The position numbers and the translations under genes were made by a program. A DNA stretch of 64,000 bases from Microvirga lotononidis (GTDB lineage Bacteria; Pseudomonadota; Alphaproteobacteria; Rhizobiales; Beijerinckiaceae). Below the pieces are notes generated by a model, which ran no database searches, was not told the origin of the DNA, and worked only from the letters and a program-made list of their open reading frames with translations. The stretch covers positions 4,161,001 to 4,225,000 of the forward strand of contig NZ_CP141048.1 in the NCBI RefSeq assembly GCF_034627025.1. Direction: 5' to 3'. Below, piece after piece: positions 9,114-17,269 of the stretch (within the stretch, counting starts at the first letter, position 1; each line of letters opens with the position of its first letter).

Positions 9114-9588
9114 CCGTGCCTCCCTTTCCTCAAATCTGACATGTCTGACATAATGATTTCGGCGGAATGAGCCGCTTCACGCGCTCGTGTGAATGTCGCT
9201 GTTCAGGACGACGATCATGTCCTGTCTGAACCTTGGGGTTTCGGAAGCCAACTTCACTGCGGTCTCACTGCGAAATGCTCTATAAGGCCATTGAAAGATA
9301 GCATTGCAGCTGTGGTGAGCATAGCAGATGTGGAGCCATATTATGAGTTAACTCTAGAGATGGCGGTGGTGCTACGAATGTATTCTTTACGGTAAAACTT
9401 AAGATCCTTGGGGAGCACTTGGGATAAAACCAAGGAAAATAGGATGAGCTAAACCCCGCCCGATTGCGCCACTCGGCTCCGCTCTACTTAGCCGTCGAGG
9501 CCGCCTCTAACGCGAAGGAGACGCACGCTTTCCGATGGACCGGGGGCTACCCCGACTTCACCGGATACGATGACAGACCGGCGACAAG
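9114..9588. other. Intergenic region, 475 bases, no gene seen
   Basis: This region is more AT-rich than its surroundings, especially 9340-9450. It holds the promoter side of the minus-strand amino-sugar operon and the 3' side of the minus-strand acyltransferase gene. A 7-bp inverted repeat TCCTTGG/CCAAGGA (9405-9411, 9430-9436) is the only structure noted. A 68-codon open frame at 9189-9395 has no ribosome site and no recognisable domain. Confidence 0.5.
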
Positions 9589-10656
9589 CTAGGTGGCCAG
9601 AAGTGACCGTGTCAGTGCGAGAACATGCTTTCTCACGTTGCGGCCGTAAAAGTACAAAGCCTTGGCTGTATCGCGGGCGACCGCCGTGGCCGCTCCGCGC
9701 GACAGGCGAAACTCCATGAACGGGACTTGGTCGCCCCCGTATTTCCTTTTGTATTCGCCGCCATTCCCCCAGTAATGCGATTCTATTCCGCGCTTCTTCC
9801 AGTGCTGCATCGCATGCCAGTGGAGTGTCTCGTTGGGACGCACATGTTGATGCTCCCGGAAACTCGCATTTCCCCAAAAGAAGGAGATTTTATTGAACCC
9901 CGGATAGATGCCGGTTGCGATCGACTGCCCATCGGCGTTGCGGGCTCGAAGAAGCAGGAGATTGCCCGTGCCGTGGTAGTGCTTGATGAGAGCCTCGACT
10001 CTCTCCTGTCGGTATGTCGGCTTGAGGTCCTGCTTGGCGAAGACGTCGAGAAGCTGCTGGTAGTATTCGGCAGGGAATCCTTCGGCATCGGCTTCTTCGA
10101 CCGTAACGCCGCTTTTGGCCGCCTTTCGAATGCAGCGTCTGCAGGCGCTGTCCATCCGGTTGAACAACTCGTCCTCCGGAAGGGTCAGGTCGGAACGGAA
10201 CGTCTGCCCCGTCCGAACGTGGAAACCGAGCTCGACCATGTCCTCACGATCCAGGAAGGGATCGGCGATCTCCAGATGATGGCATTTCAGATCGCGGAAG
10301 ACGAAGGGGATCAACGCCGAAACGGCTGAGGTTCGAGAGACCCCCGGGGCTAGATTGAACCCCATGTAAGGCGTGGTCCAGCCCGGGAATGGGCTTCCCA
10401 TGATGCTGAAGCCCATTCGCTTGATGCGAACGCCCGAGAAAAAGCCGAGTGTTTCGTTTCCGTCCGTTAGCTGCGCGACGACAGGTTCACCGCTCTGGGT
10501 TTCACAGATGAAGTCCAGCCACGCCTTCCTCTGGGAGAAGGTTCGATCCTCAAAGGCGTCGAGGCGCTGCCAATCAACCAGATCATACGGGAGTCTTGTA
10601 AACTTCATCTGATGCTGCCGGAAATGAGAAAGCACCATATAATCTATGGCGCACAC
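9589..10656 (-). CDS. FemAB/GNAT-fold acyltransferase of the polysaccharide locus
   Basis: This protein has up to 355 residues. The start is uncertain, since ATGs at 10638 and 10608 are also possible and none has a strong ribosome site. The C-terminal half carries the BioF2/FemAB-type GNAT region (PF13480-like): LLLLRARNADGQSIATG, then SFFWGNAS, then HWHAMQHWKKRGIESHYWGNGGEYKRKYGG. Such proteins transfer acyl or aminoacyl groups and are common in extracellular-polysaccharide clusters, where they are thought to modify the glycan. Substrate and donor cannot be inferred. It is divergent from the asnB operon and separated from the amino-sugar operon by 475 bases. Confidence 0.75.
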   Translation of the reverse strand: MCAIDYMVLSHFRQHQMKFTRLPYDLVDWQRLDAFEDRTFSQRKAWLDFICETQSGEPVVAQLTDGNETLGFFSGVRIKRMGFSIMGSPFPGWTTPYMGFNLAPGVSRTSAVSALIPFVFRDLKCHHLEIADPFLDREDMVELGFHVRTGQTFRSDLTLPEDELFNRMDSACRRCIRKAAKSGVTVEEADAEGFPAEYYQQLLDVFAKQDLKPTYRQERVEALIKHYHGTGNLLLLRARNADGQSIATGIYPGFNKISFFWGNASFREHQHVRPNETLHWHAMQHWKKRGIESHYWGNGGEYKRKYGGDQVPFMEFRLSRGAATAVARDTAKALYFYGRNVRKHVLALTRSLLAT

Positions 10657-11058
10657 CGGCCATCATCCGTGGACTTCGGCACCTGGTCCAGTTGCCTTGG
10701 GAGGCGACTACACCAAATTCCTTGACCTACATCGAATGCGCCGTTCGGCCAGAGCGTTCGGACGAGCAGAGGATGCGGTCGCTGATGCAGGCGAATGTGC
10801 GAAGCTCTCAACATCGACTGTTCTACGCCGCTTGAGGGGTGCAAAGTCGGCCGCGATCTGCCGGGGCGATCCGATCAGATATTGCGGTTCGTCGGAGGTA
10901 CCCCCTCAGGAACTCTGCTAGCTAGAATGCTCAGCCGGAACGACGGTGTGATGATGGTATCTTCGCTTCTTGGCGGCTGGAATGTGAGATCGTCACCTGA
11001 CGCAGGCGGCGAAATACGCAAGAGCCGGATCGTTGCGGGACCACTTTAAGGGAACATC
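10657..11058. other. Intergenic region between divergent genes, 402 bases
   Basis: This region separates the minus-strand acyltransferase from the plus-strand asparagine synthase operon, so promoters for both are expected. No convincing -35/-10 pair or operator was found. AAGGGA at 11048-11053 is the ribosome site for the synthase. Confidence 0.4.
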
Positions 11059-13023
11059 ATGTGTGGCATCGTTGGGTTTCTCTTCTTGCCTCGCCATGGC
11101 CGAATGGAACCCGGTAAGCTTCTTGAGCGAATGACGTCGTCTTTGGTCACGAGGGGGCCGGACGACCATGGCGAGTGGATAGATAGCTCGGCCGGTGTCG
11201 CGTTGGGCCATCGTCGCCTGAGCGTCATCGATCTGTCGCCGGCGGGCCATCAGCCTATGATTTCCCAGAGCGGACGTTATGTCCTCGTCTTCAACGGCGA
11301 AATCTACAATCACAAGGATATTAGGAAATCTCTGGAAGAAGTGGGAGAGGGCGGCTATTTCCCGCACCGGGGTGACGATCGCTCGGCAGGTTCCAGAGCG
11401 TGGAGAGGAGGATCCGATACGGAGACCCTGCTGGCGGCCATCGAGAGATGGGGGGTCCGGCAGGCACTCGAGCGCTGTGTCGGAATGTTCGCTTTCGGCC
11501 TCTGGGACCGCCAGGAACGGGTTCTGACACTCGCGCGGGACCGGATGGGAGAGAAGCCTCTCTACTACGGACATACCAACGGGATGTTCGTTTTCGCGTC
11601 TGAGCTCAAAGCGTTCCAGACCATTCCCGGCTTCAATCCGACGATCAACTCGACCGCCCTTTGGCAATATTTCTATCAAAGGGCAATTCCGGCGCCGCAC
11701 TCGATCTATGACGGGATCTTCAAGCTCGAACCTGGGCAGCTGCTTACGCTCGAGATGACTGGATCGCAGCCGCTGGGCGAGGTGAAGACGGAGTACTACT
11801 GGTCTCTCCAGACGGCACTGAGCGGCGAACCATTCCGTGGGACGGCCGAGGACGCGGCAGACGAGCTACGGCGCATCCTCACCGAAGCCGTCCGCATGCA
11901 GATGATCGCGGATGTTCCGGTCGGTGCATTCCTGTCGGGTGGAATCGACTCGAGTACGATCGTTGCGCTTATGCAATCGGTATCGAGCCGGAAGGTCCAG
12001 TCATACACGATCGGATTCGAGGAGGCTGGATTCAACGAAGCTCACCATGCAAGGGCCGTGGCGGAGTGTCTCGGGACGGATCATCATGAGCTGACGGTCA
12101 CGCCGTCCGAGGCGCTCGCAGTCGTGCCGCATTTGGCCGAGATCTGGGACGAGCCGTTCGGCGACAGTTCTCAGGTTCCCACGGCCGTTCTCTCCCGGAT
12201 GACGCGGGAGAACGTGACCGTCGCCCTAAGCGGGGACGGCGGGGACGAGCTCTTCTGCGGATATAAGCGGCAGCATACGGCCGCCGCGATCGAACGCATC
12301 CCGGGTAAGCCGCTTTTCGGCGCATTGCTGTTCGCATTCAACTCGCCATCCGCCATCATGCGGTTGAGGGCGTTGCCGGTCGGCCGTTCCTCCAAAGCGG
12401 CCGCCAATCGTCTTGGGGCGCTGGCCGAGATGTTTGCCCTCGACAGCCCGGCTCACCGGTATATGGCTTTCTCGTTCAGGCCCGATTACTGGAGTTCGCT
12501 GCTCAATCAGGCGTCAAACTATCATATTGGAGCCTCCACCTTCCCGGTCTCGGACGCGCGAGACAGGCTTACGCTCGTATCCGCAATGGATGCGGTGACA
12601 TATCTACCGACGGACATCCTCACGAAGGTCGACAGGGCTGCCATGGCAGTGAGCCTAGAGACCCGGCTACCCCTGCTGGATCATCGGGTGGTCGAGTTCG
12701 CTTTCAGCCTGCCATCTTCATACAAGGTGAGGCAAGGACAGACGAAGTGGCCGTTGCGCCAGATTCTGAATTCGTTCGTGCCAAATTCGATTATCGATCG
12801 GCCGAAGATGGGCTTCGGCGTGCCTATCGGTACCTGGCTGAGGGGCCCTCTGAAATCCTGGGCGGCGGACTTGCTGTTCTCAAGTGACGTGCGGGACGAT
12901 TTTCTGAACGAGAAGACCATCAAAAGAATGTGGGGCGATCATCAGTCCGGCACTTGGAATTATGCAGACCATCTGTGGCGTGTCCTGATGTTGCGTTCGT
13001 GGCAGGCGTGCTATGGCCGATAA
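11059..13023 (+). CDS. asnB: Asparagine synthase (glutamine-hydrolysing), AsnB family
   Basis: This 654-residue protein begins MCGIVGF, so Cys2 becomes the N-terminal glutaminase nucleophile after Met removal. The glutaminase domain covers about residues 1-220 (NGEIYNH, SDTE, RDRMGEKPLYYG). The synthetase domain has the PP-loop SGGIDSS near residue 293 and SGDGGDELFCGYKR near 390. The enzyme amidates a carboxylate through an acyl-AMP. AsnB homologues in polysaccharide loci may amidate uronic-acid sugars instead of aspartate, and this position (before a GT4 glycosyltransferase and a polymerase) makes that a real alternative. About 15 extra residues lie between IRKSLEE and SDTE. Its last 11 bases overlap the next gene. 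Confidence 0.85.
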   Translation: MCGIVGFLFLPRHGRMEPGKLLERMTSSLVTRGPDDHGEWIDSSAGVALGHRRLSVIDLSPAGHQPMISQSGRYVLVFNGEIYNHKDIRKSLEEVGEGGYFPHRGDDRSAGSRAWRGGSDTETLLAAIERWGVRQALERCVGMFAFGLWDRQERVLTLARDRMGEKPLYYGHTNGMFVFASELKAFQTIPGFNPTINSTALWQYFYQRAIPAPHSIYDGIFKLEPGQLLTLEMTGSQPLGEVKTEYYWSLQTALSGEPFRGTAEDAADELRRILTEAVRMQMIADVPVGAFLSGGIDSSTIVALMQSVSSRKVQSYTIGFEEAGFNEAHHARAVAECLGTDHHELTVTPSEALAVVPHLAEIWDEPFGDSSQVPTAVLSRMTRENVTVALSGDGGDELFCGYKRQHTAAAIERIPGKPLFGALLFAFNSPSAIMRLRALPVGRSSKAAANRLGALAEMFALDSPAHRYMAFSFRPDYWSSLLNQASNYHIGASTFPVSDARDRLTLVSAMDAVTYLPTDILTKVDRAAMAVSLETRLPLLDHRVVEFAFSLPSSYKVRQGQTKWPLRQILNSFVPNSIIDRPKMGFGVPIGTWLRGPLKSWAADLLFSSDVRDDFLNEKTIKRMWGDHQSGTWNYADHLWRVLMLRSWQACYGR

Positions 13024-14170
13024 GAGAATTCATGTGCTCTTTTTCCTGCCCAGCCTGGCTGCGGGAGGCGCCGAGCGGGTCGTTCTGACATTGCTGAGAA
13101 ACCTCTCGCGTGAGAGGTTCGAAGTGTCGCTGGCCGTCGTCAACCAGAAAGGAGCTGTTCTCGAGAACGAGCTTCCGCCGGACATAAAGGTCTATGATCT
13201 GGATGCCGGGCGCCTACGTTTTGCCCTGACAAGGGCCGCGAAGCTTATATGGAAGCTGAAGCCCGACATCGTCTTCTCCACCATCGACTATCTGAACGTC
13301 GCGCTCGGTTCCAGCCGACTGCTCTGGCCTAGGAAGACAGCGTTCGTTGCTCGTCCAGCCATTCTTTTCAGTGCTGATCTCAAGACGCGCAGCCGACCGT
13401 TTGTCTGGAAGCTCCTCCATAGGCGGTCCGTGTGCCGTGCGGACCTTGTCGTGTTTCAGTCGCACGCGATGGAAGAAGACTATCGGGAGTCTCTCGGATG
13501 GAGAGGCGGGAACTCGGTGGTGATCCATAACCCGCTGGACGTCGATCTCATTCGCAAGCGATCTCGACAGGCGGCGAACACAGGTTTCGACCCTGACCGA
13601 TTCAACCTCGTGGCCGCCGGGCGCCTGGAGGACCAGAAAGGCTTCGATGCTGCCATCGAGGCCGTGGGTCTTTGCAGCAATAAGGACGTCACTCTGACAA
13701 TTCTCGGAGATGGGAAGCGGCGCCAGACACTGGAGCGTCTGATCAGGGAACTGAACCTGGAGGATCGGGTGAGGTTGCTCGGTTATACCCCCAACCCGTA
13801 TCCGTTCTATGCGCAGGCCGACGGTTTTCTTCTATCGTCCCGATTCGAAGGTTTCCCCAATGTTGTTCTCGAAGCACTGTCGTGTGGCACCCCGGTGGTG
13901 GCGACACCCGTGGCCGGCCTGAGAGCGGCTTTGACGGGCATTCCGGAGTGCCGTGTTGCGGCCGATTACGGTGCATCTGTTCTGGCCCGCGAGATCGACG
14001 AGCTTGCAAGGGGAGGGGGCTCCAGAGTTCGTCCCGACGCAGTCAGTAGTTTCGATGTTCAGCACATCGTCGGAGAATATGAAAGAGCTCTGGCCGGATC
14101 GATTTCTGGCCCTCGGAGGATCGGAGGTCCGTCCAGGCCGTCAGCTGCGATTGAACCTGTCCCAAGATGA
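13013..14170 (+). CDS. Family 4 glycosyltransferase
   Basis: This is a 385-residue GT-B protein. The N-terminal domain opens with the acceptor-side motif FLPSLAAGGAERVV. The C-terminal domain has the nucleotide-sugar region VAAGRLEDQKGFDAAIEA and the EX7E motif SSRFEGFPNVVLEALSCG with the two conserved glutamates. It transfers a sugar from a nucleotide donor to a lipid-linked oligosaccharide on the cytoplasmic side of the membrane; linkage and sugar are unknown. The start codon lies inside the end of asnB (11-base overlap) and a polymerase-like gene follows by 64 bases, so the three are probably cotranscribed. Confidence 0.88.
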   Translation: MADKRIHVLFFLPSLAAGGAERVVLTLLRNLSRERFEVSLAVVNQKGAVLENELPPDIKVYDLDAGRLRFALTRAAKLIWKLKPDIVFSTIDYLNVALGSSRLLWPRKTAFVARPAILFSADLKTRSRPFVWKLLHRRSVCRADLVVFQSHAMEEDYRESLGWRGGNSVVIHNPLDVDLIRKRSRQAANTGFDPDRFNLVAAGRLEDQKGFDAAIEAVGLCSNKDVTLTILGDGKRRQTLERLIRELNLEDRVRLLGYTPNPYPFYAQADGFLLSSRFEGFPNVVLEALSCGTPVVATPVAGLRAALTGIPECRVAADYGASVLAREIDELARGGGSRVRPDAVSSFDVQHIVGEYERALAGSISGPRRIGGPSRPSAAIEPVPR

Positions 14171-14234
14171 CAGTGTCTTGCTTTAATGGGGACAATGCTG
14201 CCGGCACACAGGGCAGCCACTTTGGAGTCATGAC

Positions 14235-15512
14235 GTGGTAGCCAGCATTGGAACGCTTGATTCACAATTCACATCAAGTCGTTTTCTTAATCCGATCGGC
14301 TTGGGCCTGCTCCTGTTTACAGGGCTGAACCTGAACGCCGTCGCTGCAATGTTTATCGGCGAGGCTGAAATGCTGTCGCCGCTTGCGCTCGCGCTGACCC
14401 TGATTCTCCTCGTTCAGTACACCAGATTGCGGCATATTTCCTTTATCTACATGCTGTTTGTCGCAGCAATACTATCATACCTGATTATGGGCTCTATCCC
14501 TCGCTTCGAGACCATTTCGATAGATCTATATTATATCAGGTTATATTTTGTAACGTTCCTGCTGGTGTCTGCGCTGTATTTCTGGATCGTATCACTGGAC
14601 GAGGATCATTTGCGATTGGTGCTGATCTTCTTCAAGTATCTTATGCTGATCGCATGTGTCGGAACGATCTTCTCGAGCACCCTTCAGCAGTATCAGGCGA
14701 TAAACCCTGCTGACGCGATCTCCTCCGGGCCAGTCGAGGAGATGGAGCGTGCATCCGGACTTTTCGAGAATCCGAACCAGGCAGCGACGGCTGCCTTGTA
14801 CTGCCTGGTATTGGTGGTGGCGCTTCCCGCAAGGATATTTGCCTGGAGAGCGCTTCAGGTTGTGATCGCCGTCATCGCTCTGGTCATGACATTCTCGAAA
14901 GCTGCTATGCTTGGCGGTTTGGTGCTGGCTGCAGCCTTCGTGCTGACGAGGCGATCGCTGGGAACCATGCTTTTGTTCTCGGTGGCGGTGGCTACCGGCA
15001 TCATCGGGCTCTGGTTCATCTATGAACACGATCTTTTTCACCTGTCATGGGATCAACGGGAGAGATTGGCGGATGTCTTCAACCTGGTAGGCGGGGAGGT
15101 CAGCGCGCGAACGACCACAGGCCGCACCGTTCTCGTGGACTTCGGGCTACAGAAGATAAAGCAGGTCTTTCCATGGGGAGCGGGACTGGGTGAGTTCCAT
15201 GCCATGGAGGGCGGGCTCAGAAAAATCGTAAATGGTCTCGAAACGAATCGATGGCTGGGCATTCACAACACGTTCCTGACCATCCTGGGGGAGAGCGGCT
15301 TAATTCCTTTTCTCGCATTCCTAAGCTTCCTCGTTTGGCCCGTCATCGCCGCAAGGAAATCAAAGTATCTTGGTATCGTGTTCGGGTTCATGTTGACACT
15401 CGTCATTCAAATGTCGGCTGCTCATGACGTGCTCTTGCTGCGGTTTACCGACGCTATCGTCGCGATCACCCTTGCTGTGGCCACGTTCGCGGCTCGGGAG
15501 AAAACTGCATAG
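14235..15512 (+). CDS. O-antigen ligase/polymerase-family membrane protein (Wzy/WaaL-like)
   Basis: This 425-residue, very hydrophobic protein has about 11-12 membrane segments. It starts at a GTG with GGAG just upstream at 14225-14228. A large loop at about residues 270-345 contains RTTTGRTVLVDFGLQKI and an IHNTFLTILGESGLIPF motif, the H-N-x-(F/Y) pattern seen in the O-antigen ligase superfamily (PF04932) at the periplasmic active site. Such proteins either polymerise repeat units or ligate them to a carrier. In a Wzx-type exopolysaccharide locus a polymerase role is the simpler reading. It is the last gene of the asnB-GT4 operon. Confidence 0.8.
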   Translation: MVASIGTLDSQFTSSRFLNPIGLGLLLFTGLNLNAVAAMFIGEAEMLSPLALALTLILLVQYTRLRHISFIYMLFVAAILSYLIMGSIPRFETISIDLYYIRLYFVTFLLVSALYFWIVSLDEDHLRLVLIFFKYLMLIACVGTIFSSTLQQYQAINPADAISSGPVEEMERASGLFENPNQAATAALYCLVLVVALPARIFAWRALQVVIAVIALVMTFSKAAMLGGLVLAAAFVLTRRSLGTMLLFSVAVATGIIGLWFIYEHDLFHLSWDQRERLADVFNLVGGEVSARTTTGRTVLVDFGLQKIKQVFPWGAGLGEFHAMEGGLRKIVNGLETNRWLGIHNTFLTILGESGLIPFLAFLSFLVWPVIAARKSKYLGIVFGFMLTLVIQMSAAHDVLLLRFTDAIVAITLAVATFAAREKTA

Positions 15513-16013
15513 GGTGATTGGCTCGGCCCTCATGCGGGGATTCGTGCTTTCCCGTCGCAAGATCGAAGGTATTCTTCTCGGATCAGGATCCGGTTGCCTG
15601 GACGATCTGGATTCTACGTCTCTGAGCGAGCCGAATAGAAGCACTGGCAGTAGCCGGTGGTATCACTAATAGATGCGGCATTAGAGCTCTTATAAGGCAT
15701 CTATCTCTTCGAGCGGGGCGTCCAAGTAAGGAAGCCGTTCTGTATAGATCTCGTCCCGAATGCATCTCGGCGGCACGTGACAGAACTTCCGCTTTTACGC
15801 TTAAAAAGGGGAACGCCGAGGGCTTGGACCTCCCAGATTTGACCCCGATTTCTGAGAAATCTTGATGGCCGATGAGGTTGGCAAAAGGTGGTCTGAGACC
15901 GACCGGTCCATCGACGGCATTGGCTTGGATTGTCCAGGGAGTACCTCAGCGCATAAGGGAGGCCGCCATCGAAACCGCACTCGCCTGAGCCCAGTCGATC
16001 AGCGGGCGGTTTA
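15513..16013. other. Intergenic region, 501 bases, no gene seen
   Basis: This is the region between the convergent exopolysaccharide operon and the nonribosomal-peptide cluster. No ribosome-site-preceded frame, terminator with T-tract or repeat was found. It marks the boundary between two unrelated gene groups. Confidence 0.45.
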
Positions 16014-17192
16014 TCAGGAGATCGATGCGACGACGTCCAGCATCACTTCAGTCGCGCCGCCACCGATGGACAGAACACGCGCATCCCGTGCCATGCGCTC
16101 GATCGGGCTCTCACGCATGAAACCCATCGCCCCGTGGAACTGAACGCACGTATACATGACTTCATTGGCGAGTTCGCCGCAGAAGGCTTTCACCATCGAG
16201 ACTTCGCGGATGCAATCTTCTCCCGCAGCCATTCGCCAGGCGGTGGCGTAGAGGAATTGGCGGCCGGCCTCGACTTTGGTGGCGAGCATGGCCAGGCGTT
16301 CACGGATCGCCTGCATGTCCCATAGGACGCCTCCGAAGGCGCGACGGGTCCGCACCCAGGCGAGCGTCATGTCGATTGCCGCCTGAGCTGCTCCGATTGC
16401 CATGGCGGCAAGGACAAGGCGCTCGTTCTGAAAGTTGCCCATGATCGAGTAGAAGCCCTGCCCCTCGACCCCGAGCATGTTCTCCGCAGGGATACGACAG
16501 TCTTCGAAGACGAGTTCAGCCGTGTCGGAACAGCGCCAGCCATGCTTGTCGAGGGCACGGGCGATCTTCAGGCCCGGCGTGCCTTTCTCGACGAGAAACA
16601 TCGAGATGCCATGGCTTCCGGCCGCAGGATCCGTTTTGGCGGCAACACAGTACAGGTCTGCATAGACGCCATTCGTGATGTACAGCTTCTCTCCGTTGAG
16701 GACGTAGTCCTGCCCATCTCGTCGGGCGCGCGTGCGGATGGCTTTGACGTCCGAACCCGCATCCGCCTCCGTGATGGCGACGGCCGTGATGACCTCACCG
16801 CTGATGATACCTGGCATCCAGCGGGCGCGCTGGGCCTTGGTCCCTTCATTGAAGACGTGAACGGACGCCATGTCGGTGTGCACCAACGTGGCGATGGCGA
16901 CGCCGCCATAAGTGGAGCGCCCTAGCTCCTCTGCGAACACCGTGGATGCAACTGCATCCATCCCGGCGCCGCCATATTCGGTCGGGTACTGAATCCCTAA
17001 GAAGCCGAGTTCACCCATTCGACGCAGGACGCTACGGGGAATGAACCCGTCCTCTTCCCAGCTGTCCGCATGAGGTTTGATCTCCTTCTCGACGAAGCGG
17101 CGTACCTGATTGCGCAGGAGTTCATACTCTCCTCCCGCCCACGGAAGTCCGGCCCCCCTTGTCATTCCCCCCGTTCCGTCCATACGCCTCAT
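16014..17192 (-). CDS. Acyl-CoA dehydrogenase-family flavoenzyme of the NRPS cluster
   Basis: The long open frame runs further upstream, but its first ~110 residues are a shadow of the NRPS gene. The enzyme begins at an ATG at 17192, 17183 or 17165 (about 385-392 residues, normal for the family). Marks include YPTEYGGAGMD, AITEADAGSD at the FAD/substrate site, GEKLYITNG and the C-terminal QFHGAMGFMRE. The position equivalent to the catalytic glutamate of medium-chain enzymes (YEGT) reads GGGA, as in many bacterial relatives. These enzymes put a C-C double bond next to a thioester carbonyl. It lies 80 bases behind the adenylation-carrier gene on the same strand, and family members in peptide clusters oxidise carrier-bound aminoacyl groups (for example prolyl to pyrrolyl), so the substrate here may be the loaded carrier. 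That role is inference. Confidence 0.85.
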   Translation of the reverse strand: MRRMDGTGGMTRGAGLPWAGGEYELLRNQVRRFVEKEIKPHADSWEEDGFIPRSVLRRMGELGFLGIQYPTEYGGAGMDAVASTVFAEELGRSTYGGVAIATLVHTDMASVHVFNEGTKAQRARWMPGIISGEVITAVAITEADAGSDVKAIRTRARRDGQDYVLNGEKLYITNGVYADLYCVAAKTDPAAGSHGISMFLVEKGTPGLKIARALDKHGWRCSDTAELVFEDCRIPAENMLGVEGQGFYSIMGNFQNERLVLAAMAIGAAQAAIDMTLAWVRTRRAFGGVLWDMQAIRERLAMLATKVEAGRQFLYATAWRMAAGEDCIREVSMVKAFCGELANEVMYTCVQFHGAMGFMRESPIERMARDARVLSIGGGATEVMLDVVASIS

Positions 17193-17269
17193 CCGATCTG
17201 TTGTCTGTCTCGTGGTAATGCCGCCATCATGAGGATGGCTCACAATGGCGGTCCGGCTCCCGCCCTCGC

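Noticed and set aside
9189..9395. 68-codon frame in the AT-rich intergenic region
   Set aside because: No ribosome site, no signal peptide and no recognisable domain.
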